Shown in pieces: positions 32,854 through 41,951 of a DNA stretch of 64,000 nt. A program made the translations under genes and the position numbers. This DNA is from Pseudoflavonifractor phocaeensis (GTDB lineage: Bacteria; Bacillota; Clostridia; Oscillospirales; Oscillospiraceae). The stretch spans positions 1-64,000 of the forward strand of contig NZ_JACLZC010000010.1 of NCBI RefSeq assembly GCF_016901735.1, written 5' to 3'. How positions within the stretch are numbered: position 1 is the stretch's first letter; each line of letters starts with the position of its first letter. The notes beneath the pieces are model-generated. The model made no database searches. It saw nothing but the letters and a program-made list of their open reading frames with translations, and had not been told where the DNA came from.

Positions 32854-33632
32854 AGCTGCTGCGTTCCTTTGCGGTGGCCTTTTCCATGTATTCCCGGCTC
32901 CCCATGCCCCAGTGGCCGTGGGAGGAGGGAGACCTGGAATATGTCTTTTGCTTTTTCCCGGCCATTGGCCTGGTGGAGGGCCTGTTTTTGCTGCTCTGGT
33001 GGCAGATCGGCGGCTTGCTGGGGCTGGAGGGGCTTTTTCTGGCGGCTGGGCTGGTACTGATCCCGCTGCTGGTCACCGGCGGCATCCACATGGACGGCTA
33101 CTGCGACACCGCCGACGCCCTGGCCTCCCATCAGAGCCGGGAGCGAAAGCTGGAAATTTTGAAGGACTCCCATACCGGGGCCTTCGCGGTGATTGCCTGC
33201 GGCGGCTATCTGGTGTTTCAGCTTGGCCTTTGGACCCAGGCGGCGGCGGACGGTCTGCCCTGGCCGGTGGTGGTGCTGCTGCCGGTGGTGTCCCGGTCCC
33301 TCTCCGGTCTGGCGGTGGTGACCTGTAAAAACGCCCGGGGGTCCGGGATGCTGGCCACCTTTTCCACCGCGGTGGTGGGCCGGCGGGTGCTGGTCACGCT
33401 GGCGGTATGGCTGGCGGCGGCATGTCTGCTGCTGATTTTGGGTGCGCGGGTCCGGGGGACCGCCGCCGCGGCGGGCGCCCTGGCGGTGTATGGCTATTAT
33501 ATGTGTGTGTCCCACCGGGAATTTGGAGGGATTACCGGCGATTTGGCGGGTTGGTTCCTCCAGCTGTGCGAGGTGGGCGGTTTGCTGGCGGCGGTGCTGG
33601 CGGGAAAGGCGGCGATGGTACTATGCGGCTGA
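32850..33632 (+). CDS. cobS: Cobalamin (5'-phosphate) synthase
   Basis: 260 aa integral membrane enzyme joining adenosylcobinamide-GDP and alpha-ribazole. Starts with the amphipathic FAVAFSMYSRLPMP and has the metal-binding GGIHMDGYCDTADALAS, then multiple Leu/Val-rich membrane helices. Confidence 0.95.
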   Translation: MKLLRSFAVAFSMYSRLPMPQWPWEEGDLEYVFCFFPAIGLVEGLFLLLWWQIGGLLGLEGLFLAAGLVLIPLLVTGGIHMDGYCDTADALASHQSRERKLEILKDSHTGAFAVIACGGYLVFQLGLWTQAAADGLPWPVVVLLPVVSRSLSGLAVVTCKNARGSGMLATFSTAVVGRRVLVTLAVWLAAACLLLILGARVRGTAAAAGALAVYGYYMCVSHREFGGITGDLAGWFLQLCEVGGLLAAVLAGKAAMVLCG

Positions 33633-33991
33633 TCGTAGGAGCGGTGGGCCAGGGCAAGCGGGCCTATGTCCGCTCGCTGGGCTATACGGAGGAGCAGATG
33701 TCCGCCGGTCTGGGGGACCAGCCGGTGGTGCTGAACCTGGAGGACATCGTGGCCGCGTTGCTGCGGGAAGGAAGAGACCCGGTCCGGGCGGTGCTGGACC
33801 ACGCGGCGTCCCATCCGTCGGCGGTGTATGTCTGCACGGAGGTGGGCTGCGGCGTGGTGCCGGTGGACCGGTTCCAGCGGGAATGGCGGGAAGCGGTGGG
33901 CCGGGTGTGCTGCGCGCTGGCGCGGGAGGCCGGCCGGGTGGACCGGGTCTGGTGCGGACTGGCCATGGAATTGAAGGGGGAAGAAGGATGA
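33623..33991 (+). CDS. Short CobU-like protein with altered P-loop
   Basis: 122 aa. N-terminus LIVGAVGQGKRAYV occupies the place of CobU's GGAxSGKS loop but lacks the terminal Ser/Thr. The C-terminal half, CTEVGCGVVPVDRFQREWREAVGR then GLAMELKG, strongly resembles the end of CobU (VTNEVGxGxVP...GLPxxLKG). The central part with the guanylylated His is missing. So a truncated, diverged CobU paralogue lies two genes after a normal cobU. It overlaps cobS by 10 bp and cobC by 4 bp. It could be a kinase-only or regulatory form; its function is unknown. Confidence 0.75.
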   Translation: MRLIVGAVGQGKRAYVRSLGYTEEQMSAGLGDQPVVLNLEDIVAALLREGRDPVRAVLDHAASHPSAVYVCTEVGCGVVPVDRFQREWREAVGRVCCALAREAGRVDRVWCGLAMELKGEEG

Positions 33992-34569
33992 AGGTGATTT
34001 TGGTGCGCCACGGGGCCACCAGGGAGAATTTGGAGCACCGCTTTTTGGGGGTGACCGACGTGGTGCTGGCCCCCCAGGGGGCGGCGGAGGCGCTGAACCG
34101 GGCGGCCGCTTTGCCGCCGGTGGACCACGTGTATGTCAGTCCGCTGATCCGCTGCCGTCAGACGGCCATTCTGCTCTGGCCCAAGGCGGAGATGACGGTG
34201 ATTCCCGAGCTGCGGGAGACCGATTTCGGCCCCTTTGAGGGAAAATGCCATGCCGAACTGCTGGACGATCCCCTTTATAACCAGTGGCTGGCCTGTCCGG
34301 ACGACCCGTCGCTGGTGCCCATGGTGGAGAATGTGATGGACTGTGCCCAGCGGGCCAGCCGGGCGCTGGAAAGTCTGAGCCGGGACGCGGAGAGCCGCGG
34401 CTATGAGACGGTGGGAGTGGTGTCCCACGGCGGCACGCTGATGGGGATGCTGGCCCGGCACGGCCGTCCGGAGCGGGACTATTACAGCTGGCGGATGGAC
34501 AACTGCGGGGGCTTTGTGGCCCGGCTGGACCGGGAGAAGCTGCTGCTCCATGTGGAAGAAAGCTTATAA
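33988..34569 (+). CDS. cobC: Alpha-ribazole phosphatase, histidine phosphatase family
   Basis: 193 aa. RHG motif at VILVRHGATREN (catalytic His9), ELRETDFGPFEGK, and the second His in VVSHGGTLMGM. CobC is assigned from family plus position at the end of the cobT-U-S operon. Confidence 0.85.
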   Translation: MKVILVRHGATRENLEHRFLGVTDVVLAPQGAAEALNRAAALPPVDHVYVSPLIRCRQTAILLWPKAEMTVIPELRETDFGPFEGKCHAELLDDPLYNQWLACPDDPSLVPMVENVMDCAQRASRALESLSRDAESRGYETVGVVSHGGTLMGMLARHGRPERDYYSWRMDNCGGFVARLDREKLLLHVEESL

Positions 34570-34630
34570 AAGAGGAAAACATTGGAGTCCGGAAAGCGGT
34601 ATGGCGAAAATGTATCCTGAAAACGCGAGA

Positions 34631-34654
34631 TTTGACCTTTGCTTTTTGGTCAAA
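34631..34654. repeat. 7-bp inverted repeat at the cbi promoter
   Basis: TTTGACC (34631-34637) and GGTCAAA (34648-34654) with a T-rich 10-bp spacer. It overlaps the likely -35 region, and there is no downstream T run. Operator or chance; unknown. Confidence 0.4.
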
Positions 34655-34667
34655 AATCTGATACAAT
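34638..34667 (+). promoter_or_regulatory. Promoter of the cbi operon
   Basis: Extended -10 TGATACAAT (TACAAT at 34662-34667) with a weak -35 TTTGCT at 34638-34643 (18 bp). TTGACC at 34632 is too far upstream at 24 bp. It precedes the riboswitch. The stretch 34570-34980 holds this promoter, the riboswitch and its terminator. Confidence 0.5.
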
Positions 34668-34687
34668 CAGTGCTACAAGCAAATACA

Positions 34688-34868
34688 TGATCCGTGCGGT
34701 GCGGCGAACAGGCCGCTGAAAAGGGAAGTCCGGTCAAAACCGGCGCAGTCACACCTCTACTGTAAACGGGGACAAGGGCGGCATAAGCCATTGACGAGAG
34801 ACGTCGAGAAGGCGCCGCCCGCGGAAGAACCGAGAGCCAGGAGACCTGCCGATACGGAAGCCGTTCGT
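34688..34868 (+). promoter_or_regulatory. Cobalamin riboswitch before cbiD
   Basis: Shows the aptamer landmarks in order: AAAAGGGAA, a GGT...CCGG-type stem, CGCAGTCAC, TACTGTAAAC, AGCCATTG, and the B12 box AGCCAGGAGACCTGCC at 34835-34850. Binding of adenosylcobalamin should favour the terminator at 34919. Confidence 0.9.
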
Positions 34869-34918
34869 CACTCTTAGGTGGAGAGTATGGCGCGTGCATG
34901 GATTTTGAATGTTCTGGG

Positions 34919-34955
34919 CCCGCTCCATTCTTGCGCAGGATGGAGCGGGTTTTTT
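34919..34955 (+). terminator. Riboswitch-controlled terminator
   Basis: CCCGCTCCAT (34919-34928) pairs with ATGGAGCGGG (34940-34949), followed by TTTTTT. It lies 26 bp before the cbiD start, so control is by transcription termination. Confidence 0.9.
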
Positions 34956-34980
34956 GTGTGAGAAAGAAGGAGGGAGCGGG

Positions 34981-36126
34981 GTGCGTTTGGAGCACTATAT
35001 TCCGGTGGGGAAGGAACGGCTGCGCTGCGGCTATACCACCGGGACCTGTGCGGCGGCGGCAGCCCGGGGCGCGGCGGAGTATCTGCTGACGGGCCGGTGT
35101 CCGGCGGCGGTGGAGATCCGGACTCCGGCCGGCATTTGCGTGACGGCGGAGCTGGAGGAGGTATGCCGGGGCGGCGATTGGGCCAGCTGCGCGGTGCGCA
35201 AGGACGGCGGCGACGATCCGGACGTGACCGACGGGATTTTGATTTACGCCAAGGCGGTCTGCCGTCCGGCGGGGGGGATCGTGATAGCAGGCGGCGCGGG
35301 CGTGGGACGGGTGACCCGTCCCGGTCTGGACCAGCCGGTGGGGGAGGCGGCCATTAACTCCACGCCCCGGCGGATGATCCGCGCCGAGTGCGAAGCGGCG
35401 CTGAAGGCGGCCGGCGTCTCCTGCGGGCTGACGGTGACGATTTCGGCGCCGGCGGGGGTCGGTCTGGCGGCCAAGACCTTCAATCCCCGGCTGGGCATTG
35501 AGGGCGGGATCTCCATTTTGGGGACCAGCGGCATCGTCCGGCCCATGAGCGAGGCGGCGCTGGTGGACTCCCTCTATCTGGAGCTGGACCAGCTCTATGC
35601 CAGGGGCGGGCGGGACGTGCTGGTGACGCCGGGCAACTACGGCGCGGACTTCGCCCGGACGGATCTGGGGCTTTCCCTTCAGAATCTGTGCTCATGCAGC
35701 AATTACCTGGGTAACTGCATCGACTACGCGGCGGGGAAGGGCTTCCGGTCCTTCCTGCTGGTGAGCCATCTGGGCAAGCTGTCCAAGGTGGCGGCGGGCA
35801 ATTTCAACACCCACTCGGCGGTGTCCGACGGGCGGCGGGAGAGCTTATGCACCCACGCGGCCCTGAGCGGCGGCGCGGGAGCGGTGATCCGGGACCTTTA
35901 CGACTGCGTCACCACCGAGGCGGCGCTGGACCGGCTGCGGGCTGCGGGACTGCTGGAGGACACGCTGGAGTCCCTCATGGGGGCGCTGGACGCCCACCTC
36001 ACCGCCCGGGCCGGCGGAATGACCATCGGCGCGGTGGCTTTTACCAAGCAGCACGGACTTTTGGCGATGACCCCGGGCGCGGCGGCGCTGCTGCCCCTCC
36101 ACCGGGGAGAGGAGGAGACAAGATGA
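34981..36126 (+). CDS. cbiD: Cobalt-precorrin-5B C1-methyltransferase
   Basis: 381 aa, anaerobic corrin pathway. CGYTTGTCAAAAARGA near the N-terminus and the GNYGADFA segment are family features. GTG start at 34981 chosen because AAGGAGGG lies just upstream; an ATG in the same frame at 34909 lies within the terminator region. Overlaps cbiF by 4 bp. Confidence 0.95.
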   Translation: MRLEHYIPVGKERLRCGYTTGTCAAAAARGAAEYLLTGRCPAAVEIRTPAGICVTAELEEVCRGGDWASCAVRKDGGDDPDVTDGILIYAKAVCRPAGGIVIAGGAGVGRVTRPGLDQPVGEAAINSTPRRMIRAECEAALKAAGVSCGLTVTISAPAGVGLAAKTFNPRLGIEGGISILGTSGIVRPMSEAALVDSLYLELDQLYARGGRDVLVTPGNYGADFARTDLGLSLQNLCSCSNYLGNCIDYAAGKGFRSFLLVSHLGKLSKVAAGNFNTHSAVSDGRRESLCTHAALSGGAGAVIRDLYDCVTTEAALDRLRAAGLLEDTLESLMGALDAHLTARAGGMTIGAVAFTKQHGLLAMTPGAAALLPLHRGEEETR

Positions 36127-36881
36127 TCCATTTTATTGGCGCCGGACCGGGCGCGGCAGATCTCATTACGGTACGGGGCGCCCGGCTTCTGGGCGGGGCG
36201 GACGTGATTATTTACGCCGGTTCTCTGGTGAATCCGGCCTTGCTGGATTACAAAAAGGAGGACTGTGCCGTCTATGACAGCGCGGGCATGACCCTGGAGG
36301 AGGTGCTGGCCGTCATGGAGGAAGCGGAGGCGGCCGGCAAGACCACGGTGCGGCTCCACACCGGGGACCCGTCGCTGTACGGGGCCATTCGGGAGCAGAT
36401 GGACGCTTTGGACGAAAAGGGCATTGCCTATGACGTGACGCCGGGGGTCTCCTCTTTTTCCGGCGCGGCGGCGGCGTTACAGGCGGAGTATACGCTGCCC
36501 GACGTGTCCCAGAGCGTCATCATCACCCGCATGGCGGGGCGCACCCCGGTGCCGGAGGGGGAAAAACTGTCTAAAATGGCCAGTCACGGCTGCACCATGG
36601 TGCTCTTTCTCTCCACGGGCCTTCTGGAAGAGGTGGAGCGGGAGCTGATGGCGGGCGGTTACAGCCCGGACACTCCGGCGGCCATCGTCTATAAGGCTAC
36701 CTGGCCGGAGGAGCAGGTCTATCGGTGCACCGTGTCCACCCTGGCCAAGACCGCCCGGGACAACCACGTCACCAAGACGGCATTGATTACCGTAGGTGGA
36801 TTTTTGGGCAAGGAGTATGAGCGGTCCAAGCTCTACGACCCCACCTTTACCCACGGCTGCCGGCAGGGGACCGAAGGGTGA
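36123..36881 (+). CDS. cbiF: Cobalt-precorrin-4 C11-methyltransferase
   Basis: 252 aa, SAM-dependent tetrapyrrole methylase. IHFIGAGPGAADLITVRG glycine loop, LHTGDPSLYGAIREQM, and ITRMAGRTPVPE typical of CbiF/CobM. Confidence 0.95.
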   Translation: MIHFIGAGPGAADLITVRGARLLGGADVIIYAGSLVNPALLDYKKEDCAVYDSAGMTLEEVLAVMEEAEAAGKTTVRLHTGDPSLYGAIREQMDALDEKGIAYDVTPGVSSFSGAAAALQAEYTLPDVSQSVIITRMAGRTPVPEGEKLSKMASHGCTMVLFLSTGLLEEVERELMAGGYSPDTPAAIVYKATWPEEQVYRCTVSTLAKTARDNHVTKTALITVGGFLGKEYERSKLYDPTFTHGCRQGTEG

Positions 36882-37867
36882 AGCTGTCGGTCATCGCCTT
36901 CACCGCCCGGGGCGGTGCGCTGGCCCGCAGGCTGGCGGAGACCTTTGGCGGACGAGCCTTCGGACTGGGCAAGGGAAAGATTCCCGGTCTGGAAGCGGCA
37001 GACAGCCTAAGCCAATGGACCGCCCAGCGGTGGCGGGAGAGCGACGGCCTGATTTTTGTGGGGGCCTGCGGCATCGCGGTGCGGGCCATCGCCCCCCATG
37101 TGAAGGATAAATTCACCGACCCGGCGGTGGTCTCGGTGGACGAGGGGGGACAGTTCGCCGTGCCCCTCCTCTCCGGCCATGTGGGGGGCGCCAACGCCCT
37201 GGCCCGGCAGGTGGCGGACCTCACCGGCGGACAGGCGGTCATTTCCACCGCCACCGACGTCAACGGTCTCTTTGCCGTGGACGCGTGGGCAAAGGAACAG
37301 CAGCTGGCCATAACCGACCGGACGCTGGCCAAGGAGATATCGTCCGCCCTGCTGGCGGGGGAACCGGTGGGTTTTTACAGCGACTTCGGCCACCCCATGC
37401 CGGAAGGTCTGGGCACGGAAGGGGAGCTGGGCGTCTGGGTCACCGCCCGGACGGGGCCGGGACCGTTTGCCCGGACCCTGCGGCTGGTGCCCCGCTGCCT
37501 GACGGTGGGGGTGGGCTGCCGGCGGGGGACGCCGGAAGCGGCCGTCGCCCAGGCGGTACAGGAGGCGCTGACCGGCTGGGAAGAGCGGGCGGTGGCCTGT
37601 GTGGCCACCATCGACCTGAAGGCCCACGAGCCGGGCCTGCTGGCCTTTTGTGAGACAATGGGGTGGCCGTTGGTCACCTATTCCGCCGCAGAATTGGCGG
37701 AAGTAAACGGAAATTTTACCCCGTCGGCCTTTGTGCGTTCGGTGACGGGGGTGGAGAACGTCTGTGAGCGGGCCGCGGTACGGGCGGCGGAGGGGGGCCG
37801 GTGCGTGGTCCCCAAGCAGGCGCGGGACGGCGTCACCGCAGCGGTGGCAGAGAGGAGCAAGGTATGA
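36878..37867 (+). CDS. cbiG: Cobalt-precorrin-5A hydrolase
   Basis: 329 aa. N- and central domains with GLIFVGACGIAVRAIAPH and VPLLSGHVGGANALAR; C-terminal CobE-like domain from LTVGVGCRRGTPEAAV. GTG start inside the cbiF stop (GTGA overlap). Opens the ring and releases the C2 unit as acetaldehyde in the anaerobic route. Confidence 0.95.
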   Translation: MKLSVIAFTARGGALARRLAETFGGRAFGLGKGKIPGLEAADSLSQWTAQRWRESDGLIFVGACGIAVRAIAPHVKDKFTDPAVVSVDEGGQFAVPLLSGHVGGANALARQVADLTGGQAVISTATDVNGLFAVDAWAKEQQLAITDRTLAKEISSALLAGEPVGFYSDFGHPMPEGLGTEGELGVWVTARTGPGPFARTLRLVPRCLTVGVGCRRGTPEAAVAQAVQEALTGWEERAVACVATIDLKAHEPGLLAFCETMGWPLVTYSAAELAEVNGNFTPSAFVRSVTGVENVCERAAVRAAEGGRCVVPKQARDGVTAAVAERSKV

Positions 37868-38598
37868 AAGTAACGGTCATTGGACTGGGCCCCGGCGCGG
37901 GTCAGGACCTCACCGGGCGGGCCCGGGCGGCGCTGGAGGAATGCGACCTGATCGTGGGCTATACGGCCTATGTGGAGCTGATCCGGCCGGAATTTCCGGA
38001 AAAGGAGTGTCTGGCCACCGGGATGCGCCGGGAGGTGGACCGCTGCCGTCTGGCGGTGGAGAAGGCGCTGGAGGGGAAGCATGTGGCCATGGTGTGCTCC
38101 GGGGACGCGGGGGTCTACGGCATGGCGGGGCTTGTCTACGAGGTCGCCCAGGAGTATATTCCCATCGACATCGAGGTGATCCCCGGCATCACGGCGGCCT
38201 GCGGCGGCGCGGCGGTGCTGGGTGCGCCGCTGACCCACGATTTCGCGGTGATCTCCCTTTCCGACCTGCTCACCCCCTGGGAGAAGATCGTCCGGCGGCT
38301 CAAGTGCGCGGCGTTGGCGGATTTTGTGATTTGCCTCTACAATCCGGCCAGTCACAGCCGTCCGGATCATCTCCGGAAGGCCTGCGACATTCTGCTGGAG
38401 GAGAAGGACGGAGACACCCCTTGCGGCTGGGTGCGCAACATCGGCCGGGAGGGGGAGACCGCCCGTATTCTGACGTTGCGCGAGCTGCGGGACGAGCCGG
38501 TGGATATGTTTACCACGGTGTTCGTGGGCAGCAGCGAGACCCGGGTGATCGGCGGGAAGCTGGTGACCCCCCGGGGCTATGCCACCCGCCGGGGATAA
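37864..38598 (+). CDS. cbiH: Precorrin-3B C17-methyltransferase
   Basis: 244 aa, tetrapyrrole methylase fold: VTVIGLGPGAGQDLTGRA, CSGDAGVYGMAGLVYE, GAPLTHDFAVISLSD, and LYNPASHSR. The anaerobic CbiH performs ring contraction with methylation. ATGA overlap with cbiG. Confidence 0.95.
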   Translation: MKVTVIGLGPGAGQDLTGRARAALEECDLIVGYTAYVELIRPEFPEKECLATGMRREVDRCRLAVEKALEGKHVAMVCSGDAGVYGMAGLVYEVAQEYIPIDIEVIPGITAACGGAAVLGAPLTHDFAVISLSDLLTPWEKIVRRLKCAALADFVICLYNPASHSRPDHLRKACDILLEEKDGDTPCGWVRNIGREGETARILTLRELRDEPVDMFTTVFVGSSETRVIGGKLVTPRGYATRRG

Positions 38599-38602
38599 GC
38601 CC

Positions 38603-39349
38603 ATGGAGGTGCTGATTTTCGGCGGGACGGCGGAGGGCCGCATTTTGGCGGAGTGGTTGGTCCGCCGGGGCGACCGTCCCACCGTCTGCGTGGCCACGGA
38701 GTACGGCGCGGAGCTGATGACGCCCTGCCCCGGTCTGACGGTCCACGCCGGCCGGATGGAACAGGGGGAGATGGAAGGGCGGATGGAAGCGCGTCCATTT
38801 TCCTGCGTGATAGACGCCACCCATCCCTATGCCGTGGCGGTGACGGAAAACATCAAACGGGCCGCCGCTGCCGTGGGGCTGCCCTATTACCGGCTGCTGC
38901 GCAGCTCCGACGGAGAGGACCTTTGCCACAAGGCGGAGGATATGGCCACGGCGGCCCGGATGCTGCACAAGCTGCCCGGGAACGTGCTGCTCACCACCGG
39001 CAGCAAGGAGCTGCACCAGTTTGCCCAGCCCGGTCTGGTGGAGCGGTGCTATCCCCGGGTGCTGCCCACGGTGGAGTCCCTGGAGCGGTGCTTAACGCTG
39101 GGCTTTCCGCCGGCCCATGTGATCTGTATGCAGGGCCCCTTTTCCCGGGCGCTGAACGAGGCCATGCTCCGGCAGTTTCACATCCGCACCCTGGTGACCA
39201 AGGATTCCGGCAGTTATGGCGGGTTCCGGGAGAAGGCGGACGCGGCGGCGGCCTGCGGGTGCGCGCTGCTGGTGGTGGAGCGGCCCCGGCGGGAAGCGGG
39301 GCTGGATCTGGAGCGGTGCAAGGAGCTGCTGAGGAGGAAACAAGCATGA
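38603..39349 (+). CDS. cbiJ: Cobalt-precorrin-6A reductase
   Basis: 248 aa, CobK/CbiJ family: VLIFGGTAEGRILAEWL, VIDATHPYAVAVTENI, and LVTKDSGSYGGFREKADAA. Start ATG 38603, 4 bp after cbiH. Confidence 0.95.
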   Translation: MEVLIFGGTAEGRILAEWLVRRGDRPTVCVATEYGAELMTPCPGLTVHAGRMEQGEMEGRMEARPFSCVIDATHPYAVAVTENIKRAAAAVGLPYYRLLRSSDGEDLCHKAEDMATAARMLHKLPGNVLLTTGSKELHQFAQPGLVERCYPRVLPTVESLERCLTLGFPPAHVICMQGPFSRALNEAMLRQFHIRTLVTKDSGSYGGFREKADAAAACGCALLVVERPRREAGLDLERCKELLRRKQA

Positions 39350-40542
39350 GAGTGTATCTCATCGGGGTGGGTATGGGCAATCCCGCCACCTTAACGCTGG
39401 AGGCCAGGGCGGCCATTGAGGAGAGCAAGATGCTCATTGGCGCGCCCCGCCTGCTGGAGCCATACCAGGGCCGGGACTGCCGGGCGCTCATCGCGGCGGA
39501 GGACGTGGCCCGCGCCGTTGCCGGCGTGGAGGAGGGCCCCGTGGGGGTGCTTCTCTCGGGCGACGTGGGCTTTTACAGCGGCGCTCAAAAGCTGCGGGAG
39601 CGGCTGGAGTGCGATGAGGTCCGGTCCATCCCCGGTATCAGCAGCCTGTCCTATTTCTGCGCCCGGCTGGGTACGGCCTGGCAGGACGTCCATATCGTCA
39701 GCGCCCACGGCAGGGCCCACAACGCCCTGGGGGAGATCACCAGCCACCGCCGCACCTTTCTCCTCACCGGCGGGGCCACCCTGGCCCAGGACGTCTGTAA
39801 GGACCTGACCGGCCACGGCCTGGGCGGTCTGCGGGTGTGGGTGGGGGAGCGGCTCTCCTATCCGGAGGAGCGCATCTGCGGGGGCAGCGCGGCGGAGCTG
39901 GCGGAAGAGACCTTTGCAAGTCTGGCGGTGATGCTGGTAGAGAATCCGAATCCGGTTGTCCGAACCTCTACTGCGCCGGGCCTGCCGGACAGCGCTTTTC
40001 AGCGGGGCAAGGCGCCCATGACCAAGGAAGAGGTGCGGACGCTGGTGCTCTCCAAGCTGCGCCCCCAGGCCCATCATGTGGTGTGGGATGTGGGCGCGGG
40101 TACCGGCTCGGTGTCCATCGAGTGCGCACTGGCCTGTCCGGCGGGGTGGGTGTACGCCGTCGAGAAGGAGGAACCGGCGCTGGCGTTGCTGGAAGAGAAC
40201 CGGCAGCGTTTTGGCATTTGCAACCTTACCGCCGTACCCGGCCATGCGCCGGAGGCGTTGAAGGACCTGCCCGCGCCGGACCGGGTCTTTCTGGGGGGCA
40301 CCGCCGGGACCATGGAGGAAAGTCTCACCGCGGCGCTGGCGAAGCAGCCGGCATTGCGGGCGGTGGCCACGGCGGTGACGCTGGAGACCCTGGCCGAGAG
40401 CGTCCGGGTCTTTGAAGCCAAGGGGTTTCGGGATGTGGATATCGTCCAGATCGCAGTGACCCGCACCAGGCAGGTGGGACCCTATCATATGCTGGACGCC
40501 AATAACCCGGTGTGGATCATCAGCGGGGAGGGAGCGGAATGA
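39346..40542 (+). CDS. cbiET: Fused cobalt-precorrin-7 methyltransferase/decarboxylase
   Basis: 398 aa. CbiE methylase domain, about 1-205 (YLIGVGMGNPATLTLEA; LLSGDVGFYSGAQKL), then CbiT domain, about 220-398, with the SAM motif VWDVGAGTGSVSIE near 248. One gene does C5/C15 methylation and C12 decarboxylation, like CobL. A much longer upstream open frame exists but lies inside cbiJ. ATG 39346 has GAGGAGG. Confidence 0.95.
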   Translation: MRVYLIGVGMGNPATLTLEARAAIEESKMLIGAPRLLEPYQGRDCRALIAAEDVARAVAGVEEGPVGVLLSGDVGFYSGAQKLRERLECDEVRSIPGISSLSYFCARLGTAWQDVHIVSAHGRAHNALGEITSHRRTFLLTGGATLAQDVCKDLTGHGLGGLRVWVGERLSYPEERICGGSAAELAEETFASLAVMLVENPNPVVRTSTAPGLPDSAFQRGKAPMTKEEVRTLVLSKLRPQAHHVVWDVGAGTGSVSIECALACPAGWVYAVEKEEPALALLEENRQRFGICNLTAVPGHAPEALKDLPAPDRVFLGGTAGTMEESLTAALAKQPALRAVATAVTLETLAESVRVFEAKGFRDVDIVQIAVTRTRQVGPYHMLDANNPVWIISGEGAE

Positions 40543-41930
40543 AGGAGGCGCTCCCCCGTCTGCTGCTGTGCGCGCCAAGCAGCGGCAGCGGAAAGACCAC
40601 GGTGACCTGCGCCCTGCTGCAAGCCCTCATCCGCCGGGGACTGCAGCCGGTGGCCTGCAAAAGCGGCCCGGACTACATCGACCCCATGTTTCACACCCAA
40701 GTGATCGGGGCCCGCAGCCGGAATCTGGACCTCTTCTTTCTGGGGGAGGAAGGGGCGCGGGCTTTGCTGCGGCGCAACGGCCGGACGGGCGACCTGGCGG
40801 TCATTGAGGGCGCCATGGGTTATTATGACGGCATCGGCATGGGGGAGGCGGCCAGCGCCTACCGCCTGGCGATGGCGACCCAGACCCCGGCGGTGCTGGT
40901 GGTGGACGTCCGGGGCAAGGCCCTCTCCGCCGCGGCAACGGTGGCAGGTATCATTACTTTACGGCGTCCCAGCGGGGTGGCGGGGGTGATTCTCAACCGG
41001 GTGTCCCCCATGCTCTACCCCCGGCTGAAGGACTGCATTGAGCGGGAAACGGGTGTAAAGGTATATGGCTTTCTCCCCCAAAAACCGGAGTGCGCCATTG
41101 AGAGCCGCCATCTGGGCCTGGTGACCGCCGGCGAGGTGGCCGATTTGCGGGCAAAGCTGGACAAGCTGGCGGAGCTGGCCGAAGCGGGGCTGGATCTGGA
41201 CGGATTATTAGAGCTGGCCCGTTCCGCGCCGCCGCTTGAGGTGCCGGAAGGGGAAAATCTGCCGGTGATCCCCGATTGTCCCCGCATCGCCGTGGCCAGA
41301 GACGAGGCATTCTGTTTTTACTATGCCGACGGCCTGGCGCTGCTGGAGGGTCTGGGGGCGGAGCTGGTGCCCTTTTCGCCTGTAAAGGATAAAAACTTGC
41401 CTGATAAAATCGGCGGACTTTATCTGGGGGGCGGCTATCCGGAGCTCTATGCAAAAGCGCTTTCGGAAAACAGCTCCATGCGGGAGGCCGTTTTTCAAGC
41501 CGTCCAGGGGGGAATGCCCACAGTGGCGGAGTGCGGCGGATTTTTGTATCTCCAAAAAACCCTGACCGATCCGGTGGGCACAGCTTGGCCCATGGCGGGA
41601 GTTTTTGCGGGGGAGGGAAAAAACACCGGCCGTCTGAGCCGGTTTGGCTATGTGACTCTCACCGCCCGGAAAAGCGGCCTGCTGGGGCCTGCCGGGAGCG
41701 CCTTTCCCGCCCATGAATTTCACTACTGGGACGTGGAAGCGCCGGGCGCCGATTTTTGGGCGGAAAAGCCCCAGGACGGGGTGACCAATACCAAGCCCCG
41801 GCAGTGGGACTGCGCCTATCACACCCCCACTTTGTACGCCGGATTTCCCCATTTTCATTTCTGCGCCATACCGCAGGCGGCGGAGCGGTTCGTCCGCGCC
41901 GCGGCGGCGTGGCGGCGGAACCATCCCTGA
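40539..41930 (+). CDS. cbiA: Cobyrinic acid a,c-diamide synthase
   Basis: 463 aa, ATP- and glutamine-dependent amidation. P-loop APSSGSGKTTV, then a class-I glutaminase domain with YLGGGYPELYA and the nucleophile in VAECGGFLYLQ. ATGA overlap with cbiET. Confidence 0.95.
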   Translation: MKEALPRLLLCAPSSGSGKTTVTCALLQALIRRGLQPVACKSGPDYIDPMFHTQVIGARSRNLDLFFLGEEGARALLRRNGRTGDLAVIEGAMGYYDGIGMGEAASAYRLAMATQTPAVLVVDVRGKALSAAATVAGIITLRRPSGVAGVILNRVSPMLYPRLKDCIERETGVKVYGFLPQKPECAIESRHLGLVTAGEVADLRAKLDKLAELAEAGLDLDGLLELARSAPPLEVPEGENLPVIPDCPRIAVARDEAFCFYYADGLALLEGLGAELVPFSPVKDKNLPDKIGGLYLGGGYPELYAKALSENSSMREAVFQAVQGGMPTVAECGGFLYLQKTLTDPVGTAWPMAGVFAGEGKNTGRLSRFGYVTLTARKSGLLGPAGSAFPAHEFHYWDVEAPGADFWAEKPQDGVTNTKPRQWDCAYHTPTLYAGFPHFHFCAIPQAAERFVRAAAAWRRNHP

Positions 41931-41951
41931 TACCGAAAGGAGCTGACCGCC

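Noticed and set aside
38653..39345. A long in-frame 5' extension of cbiET
   Set aside because: It overlaps cbiJ entirely, and the tetrapyrrole methylase domain begins exactly at ATG 39346, which has its own RBS.
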